64,000 nt of DNA from Actinomadura livida (GTDB lineage Bacteria; Actinomycetota; Actinomycetes; Streptosporangiales; Streptosporangiaceae), in contig NZ_BMRO01000008.1 of the NCBI RefSeq assembly GCF_014648675.1, forward strand, positions 232,284 to 296,283. The letters run 5' to 3'. Below are positions 33,949 through 42,540 of this stretch, piece by piece. The translations under genes were made by a program, and so were the position numbers. Position 1 is the stretch's first letter, and each line of letters starts with the position of its first letter. The notes below the pieces were generated by a model. That model was given only the letters and a program-made list of their open reading frames with translations. It was not told the origin of the DNA and ran no database searches.

Positions 33949-34901
33949 AACCGGGGGACCTCGACTCCGACCTCGCGCAGCAGCGCCGCCGTGGGCCTGG
34001 GCCGCCCGGAGAGGCCCTTCCCGATACCGCGGGCCATGGCCCGGAAGAGCACCGCCCGGTCCGAGGACGCCGCGAAGGTGCGTGCCCAGCGGCGCAGCGT
34101 GGAACCCGCGTACAGGACGCGTTCCCCCGGAGCCAGCCCGGGGCTCCCCGTGAACAGCCAGATCTTGTTGCGGACCTCGTAGAAGAAGCGGTCGCCGGGG
34201 TCGGCGTCCGTACCGCCGAACTCCCGGGTCTTGTGGACCGCGACGCTGTCCGGGCACAGCACGCCGCGGCGGCCGCGCAGCAGCCGGGTGGTGAACTCGA
34301 AGTCGTCGTTCCAGAGGAAGTAGTCGGCGACGGGGAGCCCGCGCTCGCGCACCGCGGCCGCGTCCACCAGGATGGACACGAACGACGCCGAGCGGATCGG
34401 CACACAGCCCGCGGCGCGGGCGATGCGGGTCTCGGCGGCCGTCGCGCGGGGCTTCGGGCGCGGCGTGTTCATCGGGTGGTCGCGCCCGTCCGTCCAGACC
34501 ACACGGCTGGCGGCCAGCGTGGGCGGACCCTCGTCCGCCGTCGTCGCCCGCTCCCTGACGGCGAGCAGCGCTTCGAGGGCCCCGGGCTCGGGGACGGTGT
34601 CGTCGTCCAGCAGCCAGAGCAGGTCGGCACCGCCGTCCAAAGCACGGGCGATGCCGGCGCTGAATCCCCCTGCTCCGCCCACGTTGCGGGGCAGCGTCAG
34701 CAGATCCACCTCTGGGAAACGGCCTGCGACCGCCTCCGCAGTGCCGTCCGAGGACGCGTTGTCGATGACGACCACCCGGTCGGGGACGCGGGTCTGCGTC
34801 CGCAGCGCGGTCAGCGCCTCGGTCAGGAGATCGCGCCGGTTGTAGGTGACCACCACGGCCGCGACGCGTGCGCCGCCGCGCCCTTCCGGGCCCGGGGTCA
34901 C
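33945..34901 (-). CDS. Family 2 glycosyltransferase, GlfT1/rhamnosyltransferase-like
   Basis: 318 residues. The pattern VVTYNRRDLLTEAL, VIDNASSDGT, PRNVGGAGGFSAGI and LLWLLDDDTVPEPGALEAL (DDD at 99-101) is that of the WbbL/GlfT1 group; YFLWNDDFEFTTRLL follows. GlfT1 primes galactan synthesis in mycobacteria, next to Wzm/Wzt. The presence of GlfT2 and Glf in the same locus makes that role attractive here, but a rhamnosyl transferase cannot be excluded. GTG start overlaps the upstream stop (GTGA); the longer frame is shadow. Confidence 0.82.
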   Translation of the reverse strand: MTPGPEGRGGARVAAVVVTYNRRDLLTEALTALRTQTRVPDRVVVIDNASSDGTAEAVAGRFPEVDLLTLPRNVGGAGGFSAGIARALDGGADLLWLLDDDTVPEPGALEALLAVRERATTADEGPPTLAASRVVWTDGRDHPMNTPRPKPRATAAETRIARAAGCVPIRSASFVSILVDAAAVRERGLPVADYFLWNDDFEFTTRLLRGRRGVLCPDSVAVHKTREFGGTDADPGDRFFYEVRNKIWLFTGSPGLAPGERVLYAGSTLRRWARTFAASSDRAVLFRAMARGIGKGLSGRPRPTAALLREVGVEVPRL

Positions 34902-36103
34902 GGGTTGCGCTTCCCGGTGGCGCGGCGGGCGGCGCGCTGGAGGGGCGGGGACGGCGCCGCGGCCGCCTCCAGCAGCCGCCGCAGGTTCTCCTGGACGCCG
35001 GCCATCTCGCTCTGCAGGTGGGCGAGCCCGATGCGTTCGTGCGCCAACGTCAGCTCCTCCAGCAGGTGCGCCACGACACCGACGGACGCGGTCGCGATCA
35101 GCTCCTCGGGGACGTCCCCGGGGAGCATGAAGGGCGCCGGATCCGGCGCGGTCGCCAGCTCGCCGAGGTCGCCGGCCACGTCGTATCCGGAGGCGCGCAG
35201 GGACTCGGCCAGTTCCCGGGTCCGCAACGCCGCCCATTCGTTATGACGCGCGGGAAGGCCCATCCGTGTACGGCCGGCCGCGCCGCCGGCCCCGTCCGGC
35301 CCGTAGCCGGCGAGGTGCTCGCGGACCATCCGCTCGTAGTCGCGGCGCAGCGCCGGGCCGATCCGCTCGTTGAGCCGGCGGAGCAGTTCCGCCTCGACCG
35401 CCGACAGCGGCCCGCCCGCCGGGATGCCCTCGATGTCGCACACCGCGGCGCCGATGCCGGTCAGGCCGCGGAAGCGGTCCCACAGCACGCGGGGGCTCCC
35501 GTCCGGTGGCGGCAGGGTGAGGACGTGGATCCGCTCCTTGGGCACGGCCGAAGCCCACGTCCCCAGGACGCGCACCGGATCGTGCAGCCCCCAGAACATC
35601 TCCCCGAACGGCTCCGGCGCGTCGATGCCGCGGGCTACGAGGTCGTCGACGAACCGCTCGAACGTGACCGTGTGGGCGTGCCTCAGCTGCTCCTGCCAGT
35701 CCAGGATCAGCTGCCAGCCCAGGTCGTGGGTCGCGAACACCACGTGGACCTCGGCGGGCTCCAGTGCCGCCACGACCCGCGCCACCTGCTGCTCGGTCGC
35801 CCCGGCCAGCAGGCCCTGGGAGAGGACGGCCGCGTGGCCGTCCCACTCGCGGATCCGCTGGACGACCCGGTCCCACGCGCCGTCCCAGTCCGGTTCGCGC
35901 CGGCCGCCCCAGCTCATCTCGCGCAGGTCCATGACGGCTGCGAAGTGCTCCTGCGGCCCGGCCAGCGGGTAGCAGACGCCCGTGTCGCCGAGCCGCCGCC
36001 GGTTCGCCCACAGGGCCCGGGGCAGGAAGGACGTCCCGGCGGCGGGCGCCCCGACGTGCAGGTAGACCGACTTCACCGGCCGCTGGTCCATGGGGGAGCT
36101 CAT
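34898..36103 (-). CDS. Sulfotransferase-fold protein with degenerate PAPS loop
   Basis: 401 residues, clearly paralogous to the gene just upstream along the full length (FWGLHDPVRVLGTWASAVPKERIHVLTLPPPDGSP matches FWGLQDPVAVLGRWGAGLPPERVHVVTLPRPGAP). The 5-prime phosphosulfate loop, VGAAKSGTT in the paralogue, is VGAPAAGTS here (residues 17-25), so the Lys needed for catalysis is missing. The 3-prime phosphate-binding region is also altered (FATHDLGWQ instead of FTVRDLGRQ). It may be a non-catalytic partner of the active paralogue. ATG overlaps the upstream stop by ATGA. Confidence 0.8.
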   Translation of the reverse strand: MSSPMDQRPVKSVYLHVGAPAAGTSFLPRALWANRRRLGDTGVCYPLAGPQEHFAAVMDLREMSWGGRREPDWDGAWDRVVQRIREWDGHAAVLSQGLLAGATEQQVARVVAALEPAEVHVVFATHDLGWQLILDWQEQLRHAHTVTFERFVDDLVARGIDAPEPFGEMFWGLHDPVRVLGTWASAVPKERIHVLTLPPPDGSPRVLWDRFRGLTGIGAAVCDIEGIPAGGPLSAVEAELLRRLNERIGPALRRDYERMVREHLAGYGPDGAGGAAGRTRMGLPARHNEWAALRTRELAESLRASGYDVAGDLGELATAPDPAPFMLPGDVPEELIATASVGVVAHLLEELTLAHERIGLAHLQSEMAGVQENLRRLLEAAAAPSPPLQRAARRATGKRNP

Positions 36104-37482
36104 CTCGTTCTCGTCTCTGCGTCGGACCGTTCCGCCCTGTTCTGAATCCTCCGATAGGCGCCGCGAAGCCGCCGCGCCGCCGGATACCGGTCGCTCGCGC
36201 TCTGCACCGCCCGCCGGACGAGGGGGGCGGCGTCGTGCGCGAGCCGGTCCGTGGTGTCCAGCAGGTCGGCGGAGTCCTGCCGGAGCATGTCCAGCCGGTC
36301 ACCGACCGGCGTCCGCGCGCCCGGCTGCGATCCGGCGCGTTCCTCCCGCTGCCGGACGCGCTCCAGCAGCGCCGCGATGGCGTCGATGCCGGCATCGGCC
36401 ATCTCCGGCCAGCGCGGCTCGTCGGGAGGCGGCGCGGGCGCCCGCCCGACCGCGGGGCCGGACGGGGGCAGGGGCATCAGCTCGTACAGGTCGCCCACCA
36501 CGTCGTAACCGGCCGCGCGCAGCGCCTCGACGGTCTCGATGGACCGCTCGGTCGCCCACGGGACGTGCTCGGCGGGCAGCTCGATCCGCGTGGCGGACGT
36601 CCGCGCCGCCAGCACCTGCTGGGCGAGGAAGAGCTTGACGTCCTCGTTGTACTGGTGCCAGCCGACGCGTTCGCCGAGGGCGTGGTTGATCCTCAGCAGG
36701 AACTGGGTCTCGGCCAGGCCGAGCGACTGGTTGGCGAACGTCCGGGACAGGTCGTAGTCGTCCGGGACGAGGCCGGTGGCGGCGCAGAAGCGCCGCCAGA
36801 GCAGGTCGTGCGGGGCTCCCGGACGCGGCAGCGTCACGACGTGGACGCGTTCGGGCGGCAGGCCGGCGCCCCAGCGGCCCAGGACCGCGACGGGGTCCTG
36901 CAGCCCCCAGAACAGCCGCGCGCTCTCGAACGTGCGCCAGTCCCGCCGCCGCAGGGCCGTCACGAACTCCTCGAACGAGCTGGTGAACCGGTTCTTGACG
37001 TCCTCCTGCCAGTGCGCCGGGATCTGGCGGCCGAGGTCGCGCACGGTGAAGACCACGTGCACGTCGGCGAAGTCCAGGTCGGCGAGCGCCTGCCGGACGT
37101 AGGCGGGCCGGGCGGGCGCGAACAGCTCCTGCGAGATGATCACGTTTCCGGCGAAGTCGCGGGCCTCGTCGACGAGCGCCCGCCACGCCCCGGGGATCCG
37201 CGGGTCAGAAGCACCAGGGAAGAACGTCCGCCGCAGGTCGAAGGCGGCTCTGACGTGGGAGGCGAAGTCCGTGCCCGGGTAGAGGACGCCCCGCTCGCGC
37301 AACCGGTGCCGGTTGTGCCACAGGACGTGCTGCAGGAACGTCGTACCGCTCTTCGCGGCCCCGACGTGCAGGAAGACCGCGGGCCGCGCACTCGGCGCCG
37401 CGCCGCCGGGAGTGGGTGGGGCCACCGCGAACCTTGGATTCCTCCGCCGGTACCGAACGAACGCCGGGTATCTTATCCGCAT
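36100..37482 (-). CDS. Sulfotransferase
   Basis: 460 residues. PAPS-dependent sulfotransferase fold: 5-prime loop VFLHVGAAKSGTTFLQ near residue 40-50, and VVFTVRDLGRQIPAHWQ as the 3-prime phosphate-binding segment. The C-terminal 130 residues are helical and Arg/Ala-rich. It probably sulfates a carbohydrate; context points to the Galf-containing polymer. The start is the ATG with AGGTG seven bases upstream; an upstream in-frame start would overlap the divergent promoter region. It leads an operon of four overlapping genes (two sulfotransferase-fold, GT2, GT-C). Confidence 0.85.
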   Translation of the reverse strand: MRIRYPAFVRYRRRNPRFAVAPPTPGGAAPSARPAVFLHVGAAKSGTTFLQHVLWHNRHRLRERGVLYPGTDFASHVRAAFDLRRTFFPGASDPRIPGAWRALVDEARDFAGNVIISQELFAPARPAYVRQALADLDFADVHVVFTVRDLGRQIPAHWQEDVKNRFTSSFEEFVTALRRRDWRTFESARLFWGLQDPVAVLGRWGAGLPPERVHVVTLPRPGAPHDLLWRRFCAATGLVPDDYDLSRTFANQSLGLAETQFLLRINHALGERVGWHQYNEDVKLFLAQQVLAARTSATRIELPAEHVPWATERSIETVEALRAAGYDVVGDLYELMPLPPSGPAVGRAPAPPPDEPRWPEMADAGIDAIAALLERVRQREERAGSQPGARTPVGDRLDMLRQDSADLLDTTDRLAHDAAPLVRRAVQSASDRYPAARRLRGAYRRIQNRAERSDAETRTR

Positions 37483-37562
37483 TCCAGACACCTGGACCGG
37501 TCGGTGTTCCCCGCGCGCCCCGGTCGTTCGCTCCCCCCGCACGGATGGATGGTCGCCGTCCA

Positions 37563-38732
37563 GTGAATGTTGATCTCGTGGTGGCCGGCGCCGGATTCTT
37601 CGGGCTCACGGTCGCCGAACGGTGCGCGGCCGAACTCGGCCTGCGCGTGCTGGTGCTCGACCGGCGCGGCCACATCGGCGGCAACGCCTACAGCGAGGCC
37701 GAGCCGGAGACGGGCATCGAGGTCCACCGGTACGGCGCGCACCTGTTCCACACGTCGAACGAGCGGGTGTGGGAGTACGCGAACCGCTTCACCGCCTTCA
37801 CCGGCTACCGGCACCGGGTGTACTCGACGTTCAAGAACCGCGTCTACTCGATGCCGATCAACCTCGGCACCATCTGCGAGTTCTTCGGCCGGGCCTTCAC
37901 CCCCGACGAGGCGCGGGCGCTGATCGCCGGGCAGGCCGCCGAGGTCACCGCGCCGGCCAACCTGGAGGAGAAGGCGATCTCGCTGATCGGCCGGCCGCTG
38001 TACGAGGCGTTCATCCGCGGGTACACCGCGAAGCAGTGGCAGACCGATCCGCGGGAGCTGCCGGCGGAGGTCATCACCCGGCTGCCCGTCCGGTACACCT
38101 TCGACAACCGGTACTTCAACGACACCTACGAGGGCCTGCCGGTCGACGGCTACACCGCCTGGCTGGAGCGGATGGCCGACCACCCGCGCATCGAGGTCCG
38201 GCTCGGCACCGACTTCTTCGACCTGCGCGACGACGCCGTCGGCAGCGTCCCCGTCGTCTACACGGGGCCGCTGGACCGCTACTTCGACTACGCCGAGGGC
38301 GAGCTGGGGTGGCGGACCCTCGACTTCGAGATGGAGGTCAAGCCCACGGGCGACTTCCAGGGCACCCCGGTGATGAACTACGCCGACGAGGACGTCCCCT
38401 ACACCCGCATCCACGAGTTCCGGCACTTCCATCCCGAGCGCGACCACTACCCGCCGGACCGGACGGTCATCATGCGGGAGTACTCGCGGGCCGCCGCGCG
38501 TGACGACGAGCCGTACTACCCGGTCAACACCGCCGCCGACCGCGCCCGCCTGCTCGCCTACCGCGACCTGGCCGCCCGGGAGGACGGCGTGCTCTTCGGC
38601 GGGCGGCTCGGCACCTACCAATACCTCGACATGCACATGGCGATCGCCAGCGCGCTCAGCATGTTCGACAACAAGCTGCGTCCCCATTTCGCCGGGGTCT
38701 CGCGTCAAACAAGCGGAGGTGTGGACGAGTGA
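37563..38732 (+). CDS. glf: UDP-galactopyranose mutase
   Basis: 389 residues, the usual length. It converts UDP-galactopyranose to UDP-galactofuranose using reduced FAD. The FAD-binding GAGFFG lies at 9-14, followed by RRGHIGGNAYSE, YGAHLFHTS, GYTAKQW, the RLPVRYTFDNRYFNDTYEGLP stretch and the C-terminal FGGRLGTYQYLDMHMAIASA. All are family hallmarks. GTG start is preferred; an ATG 18 bases upstream is possible. Its stop overlaps the start of the galactofuranosyltransferase by four bases, so donor and polymerase are made together. Confidence 0.96.
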   Translation: MNVDLVVAGAGFFGLTVAERCAAELGLRVLVLDRRGHIGGNAYSEAEPETGIEVHRYGAHLFHTSNERVWEYANRFTAFTGYRHRVYSTFKNRVYSMPINLGTICEFFGRAFTPDEARALIAGQAAEVTAPANLEEKAISLIGRPLYEAFIRGYTAKQWQTDPRELPAEVITRLPVRYTFDNRYFNDTYEGLPVDGYTAWLERMADHPRIEVRLGTDFFDLRDDAVGSVPVVYTGPLDRYFDYAEGELGWRTLDFEMEVKPTGDFQGTPVMNYADEDVPYTRIHEFRHFHPERDHYPPDRTVIMREYSRAAARDDEPYYPVNTAADRARLLAYRDLAAREDGVLFGGRLGTYQYLDMHMAIASALSMFDNKLRPHFAGVSRQTSGGVDE

Positions 38733-40828
38733 GCCGACCCGACGAGAGCGGGCCCGCCCCGGACGAGCGCGGGGGCGAGAGCGGGGACGGGCGCGGGGAG
38801 CTGCGCGTCCTCCAGCGGGTCGTGATGCCCGTGGACCGCGACCTCGACGTCCTCAAGCTCTACGTCGAGGGCGAGATCGCCCGCGGCGCCGAGGCGGTCG
38901 CCGCGGAGACCGCCGTCGAGGCGGAGCTCCTCGCCGGGCCGGCCGAGGACGTCGGCCGCCGCAGCGTCGTCGTGCCGGTCGGCCGCCGCGTCTCGTTCGC
39001 CACCTACTTCAACGCGTTCCCGGCCAGCTACTGGCGCCGCTGGACGTCGGTGGACGAGGTGGTCCTGCGGGTCCGGGCGCGCGGCCAGGCCACCGTCATC
39101 GTCTACCGGTCCAGCGCGAAGGGCCACGCCCAGCGCGTCGGCTCCGTGCGGATCGACTCGGCCACGTCCCGCGAGGAGACGTTCCGGCTGACGCTGAGCC
39201 CGTTCATCGACGGCGGCTGGTACTGGATGGACGTCCTCGCGGGCGAGACCGAGGCCGTCCTGGAGCGCGCGGACTGGTGCGCCGGCCAGAGCGCCGCGGA
39301 AGGCGTCGGGCAGGGCCGGGTCAGCCTCGGCATCACCACGTTCAACCGGCCGGAGTTCTGCGTCGACCAGCTCCTGGCGCTCGCCCGCGCCCCCGAGGTC
39401 CTCGACATCGTGGACGACATCTACGTCGTCGACCAGGGCACGCAGCGCGTCCGCGACGACGGGAGGTTCGGGCGCGCCGAGGCCGAGCTCGGGCCGCGGC
39501 TCCGGCTGATCGAGCAGGGCAACCTGGGCGGCTCCGGCGGCTTCTCCCGGGCGATGGACGAGACGCTTCAGGCGGGCAGGAGCGACTACGTCCTGCTCCT
39601 CGACGACGACGTCGTCACCGAGACCGAGGGCGTCCTGCGCGCGGTCGCCTTCGCGGACTTCGCCCGCACCCCCACGATCGTGGGCGGGCACATGTTCAAC
39701 CTGTTCGCCCGGTCCCAGCTGCACGCCTACGGCGAGACCATCGGCCGGTACCGCTGGTGGTGGGAGGAGGCTCCGCACACCAAGCGGGAGCACGACTTCG
39801 CCGTCCCGCCGAGCCTGAACCCCCGCGCGAAGACCAGCTCGGGGAGCCTGCGCCAGACGAAGTGGCTGCACCGCCGGGTGGACGTCGACTACAACGGCTG
39901 GTGGATGTGCCTCATCCCCGTCGACGTGGTGCGCAAGGTCGGCCTGTCCATGCCGATGTTCATCAAGTGGGACGACGCCGAGTACTGCGTCCGCGCGGGC
40001 GAGGCGGGCTTCCCGACCGTGTCGCTGCCCGGCATGGCGGCGTGGCACGTCCCATGGCAGGACAAGGACGACGGCATCGACTGGCAGGCGTACTTCCACG
40101 AGCGCAACCGGCTCGTCACCGCGCTGATGCACTCGCCGTACGAGCGTGGCGGCAACCTCGTCAAGGAGAGCTACATCATCTCGGTCAAGCACGCGCTGGC
40201 CATGCAGTACTCGACCGCCGAGCTGATGCTGTCGGCGATCGAGGACGTGCTGAGCGGGCCGGAGCACATGCACGCCGGGATCGCCACGAAGCTGTCCGAG
40301 ATCACGGCGTTCCGGGCCGCGTTCCCCGACGCCCGCAACCGCGGCAGCCACGAGGAGTTCCCGCAGGTCCGCGCGACCAGGCCGCCCAGGCGGGGACGCG
40401 GGTTCAAGCCGCCGCGCGGCACGGTCGACGTCCTCGCCAGCGCGATGCGCGGCACCATCAAGCAGCTGCGTCCCGTCGACCCCGGCGCCCGCGCGAACCC
40501 GCAGGCGGTCGTGCCGCACATCGACCGGCACTGGAGCCTGCTGTCGCAGGTCGACAGCGCGCTCGTCTCCTCGGCCGACGGGACGAAGGTCGCCTGGTAC
40601 CAGCGCGACCCGGAGCGCTTCAGGCGGATCCTCGCCCGGACGTCGCTGCTGCACGCGCGGCTCAGCCGGGAGTGGCCGGAGCTGAGCGGCCGGTACCGGG
40701 CGGCCATGGCGGAGCTGGCCGCACCGGAGGCGTGGCGCACGACGTTCCAGGCCGCCGCGGGCACCGGGGACACCGCGAGCACCGGTGACGCCGGGAGCAC
40801 CGGTGACGCGGAGGGCGAACGGGCATGA
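38729..40828 (+). CDS. glfT2: Galactofuranosyltransferase GlfT2-like polymerase
   Basis: 699 residues. Same plan as mycobacterial GlfT2: N-terminal beta-sandwich (to about 190), GT-A domain with ITTFNRPEF, metal-binding DDD at 292-294, the WDD motif at 414-416 and the catalytic-region His440 in AWHVPW, then a helical C-terminus. GlfT2 builds alternating beta-1,5/1,6 galactofuranan on a lipid carrier. The C-terminus ends in a short GDT-ASTGDAGSTGD repeat. GTG start overlaps glf; its stop overlaps the Wzm start (ATGA). Confidence 0.93.
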   Translation: MSRPDESGPAPDERGGESGDGRGELRVLQRVVMPVDRDLDVLKLYVEGEIARGAEAVAAETAVEAELLAGPAEDVGRRSVVVPVGRRVSFATYFNAFPASYWRRWTSVDEVVLRVRARGQATVIVYRSSAKGHAQRVGSVRIDSATSREETFRLTLSPFIDGGWYWMDVLAGETEAVLERADWCAGQSAAEGVGQGRVSLGITTFNRPEFCVDQLLALARAPEVLDIVDDIYVVDQGTQRVRDDGRFGRAEAELGPRLRLIEQGNLGGSGGFSRAMDETLQAGRSDYVLLLDDDVVTETEGVLRAVAFADFARTPTIVGGHMFNLFARSQLHAYGETIGRYRWWWEEAPHTKREHDFAVPPSLNPRAKTSSGSLRQTKWLHRRVDVDYNGWWMCLIPVDVVRKVGLSMPMFIKWDDAEYCVRAGEAGFPTVSLPGMAAWHVPWQDKDDGIDWQAYFHERNRLVTALMHSPYERGGNLVKESYIISVKHALAMQYSTAELMLSAIEDVLSGPEHMHAGIATKLSEITAFRAAFPDARNRGSHEEFPQVRATRPPRRGRGFKPPRGTVDVLASAMRGTIKQLRPVDPGARANPQAVVPHIDRHWSLLSQVDSALVSSADGTKVAWYQRDPERFRRILARTSLLHARLSREWPELSGRYRAAMAELAAPEAWRTTFQAAAGTGDTASTGDAGSTGDAEGERA

Positions 40829-41694
40829 CCGTCACGCCCGTCAGCGCGGACGACGGACTCCGCGCGCCCGGCGGCGACGGCGGCCTCCGCCGGACGCTCC
40901 AGAACAAGTACCTGCTGCGCCTGCTGGTGCGCCGGGAGCTGCGGGCCCGCTACAAGGGGTCGCTGCTGGGGCTCGGCTGGTCCTACGTGCGGCCCGCGGT
41001 GCACTTCTCCGTCTACTTCTTCGTCATCGGCGTCTTCCTCGGCATGGACCGCCAGATCGAGGACTTCCCGATCTACCTGTTCTCCGGGATGGTCCTGGTC
41101 CACCTGTTCACCGAGACGCTGCACTCGACGACGCGTTCGGTGACCGGCAACGCGCCGCTCGTGCGCAAGGTGTTCCTGCCGCGGGAGTTGTTCCCGACGG
41201 CGTCGGTGCTCGTCTCGCTGGTCCACTTCCTGCCGGGCCTGACGATCCTGCTGGGCGCGGCCGTGGCCGCCGGGTGGCGTCCGTCGCCGGAGGCGTTCGG
41301 CGCCGCCGCGCTCGGGTTCGCGATCGTCGCCGTGCTCGGCTTCGGCATCGGCCTGCTGTGCGCGGCCGTCAACGTCCTCTTCCGCGACCTGGAGCAGGCC
41401 GTGGACATCCTGATGATCGTCGTCACCTGGTCGGTGCCGATGATCTATCCGTGGACGCACGTCCAGGCGCAGGCGCCCGGCTGGGTCCTGGACGTGTACC
41501 TCGCGAACCCGCTCGTCAGCGCCGTGTCCCTGTTCCAGAGGGCGTTCTGGCGCCCCGGAGCCGACGGGGACTTCGCGTTCCCGCCCGACCTGTACGCCCG
41601 CGCGGGCGTCTCCCTGGCGGTCAGCGTGCTCGTGTTCGCCGCGGGACACGCGGCGTTCGGGCGCATGCAGAAGCGTTTCGCACAGGAGCTGTAG
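40825..41694 (+). CDS. wzm: ABC-2 polysaccharide exporter permease (Wzm/RfbD type)
   Basis: 289 residues with six predicted helices. The N-terminal LVRRELRARYKGSLLGLGWSYVRPA is the hallmark of polysaccharide and teichoic acid export permeases (Wzm, TagG, RfbD). Starts with ATG overlapping the GlfT2 stop. Together with the following ATPase it should flip lipid-linked galactofuranan, as Rv3783/Rv3781 are proposed to do in mycobacteria. Confidence 0.92.
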   Translation: MTVTPVSADDGLRAPGGDGGLRRTLQNKYLLRLLVRRELRARYKGSLLGLGWSYVRPAVHFSVYFFVIGVFLGMDRQIEDFPIYLFSGMVLVHLFTETLHSTTRSVTGNAPLVRKVFLPRELFPTASVLVSLVHFLPGLTILLGAAVAAGWRPSPEAFGAAALGFAIVAVLGFGIGLLCAAVNVLFRDLEQAVDILMIVVTWSVPMIYPWTHVQAQAPGWVLDVYLANPLVSAVSLFQRAFWRPGADGDFAFPPDLYARAGVSLAVSVLVFAAGHAAFGRMQKRFAQEL

Positions 41695-41697
41695 CCG

Positions 41698-42480
41698 TTG
41701 ACCCCCTCCATCGTCATCGACCGCGTCACGAAGAACTTCACGCTGCGCCACGCGCGTTCGATCAAGGAGATGAGCGTCCGCGCGTTCCGCGGACAGAGCC
41801 TCTCGGACCGGTTCCGGGCCCTGGACGAGGTGAGCCTCACCGTCCACCAGGGCGAGACCGTCGCGCTGATGGGCCTCAACGGCTCCGGCAAGAGCACGCT
41901 GCTCAAGCTCATCTCCGGGGTCATGCAGCCGGACGAGGGGTCGGTGCGCGTCCGGGGCCGCGTCGCCGGGCTGATCGACGTGGGCGCCGGGCTGCACCCC
42001 GAGCTGACCGGCCGGGAGAACGTCTTCCTCAACGGCGCGATCCTCGGCATGTCCCGGACGGAGATCGAGCGGAAGTTCGACGCGATCGTCGACTTCTCCG
42101 GCGTCGAGCGCTTCCTGGACGACCAGGTGAAGTTCTACTCGTCCGGCATGTTCATGCGGCTGGCGTTCTCGATCGCGGCGCACACCGAGCCGGACGTCTT
42201 CCTGATCGACGAGGCCCTCGCCGTCGGCGACCCGCCGTTCCGCGAGAAGTGCCTGGACCGCATCCGCGAGCTGCGCGGCGAGGGCCGCACGATGGTCGTC
42301 GTCGCCCACGACATCCGCATGCTCGTCGGGCTCTGCGACCGGGGCGTCACCATGCGGCAGGGCCGGCTGATCTTCGACGGGGACACGGAGGGGGCCGCCC
42401 GGCTGGTGCGCGAGGACCGCGCCGCCCGCCGCGCGGCAGGCCGTACGGCGGGCGCCGCGAGGGGCGAGGGCCGTGGATAG
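41698..42480 (+). CDS. wzt: ABC exporter ATPase (Wzt/RfbE type)
   Basis: 260 residues with TTG start. Walker A GLNGSGKST at 59-67, Q-loop region, signature YSSGMFMRLAFSIA, Walker B VFLIDEALAVGD and H-loop VVVAHD are all intact. The polysaccharide-exporter segments VAGLIDVGAGLHPELTGRENVFLNG are present. It lacks the C-terminal carbohydrate-binding domain of O-antigen Wzt proteins, which suggests export without recognition of a terminal cap. Confidence 0.93.
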   Translation: MTPSIVIDRVTKNFTLRHARSIKEMSVRAFRGQSLSDRFRALDEVSLTVHQGETVALMGLNGSGKSTLLKLISGVMQPDEGSVRVRGRVAGLIDVGAGLHPELTGRENVFLNGAILGMSRTEIERKFDAIVDFSGVERFLDDQVKFYSSGMFMRLAFSIAAHTEPDVFLIDEALAVGDPPFREKCLDRIRELRGEGRTMVVVAHDIRMLVGLCDRGVTMRQGRLIFDGDTEGAARLVREDRAARRAAGRTAGAARGEGRG

Positions 42481-42540
42481 GGTGACCCGAGCCGCGGCCG
42501 GGGGCCGCGGCCGCACGTGCAGGAACAGGGGAGAGGCGCG

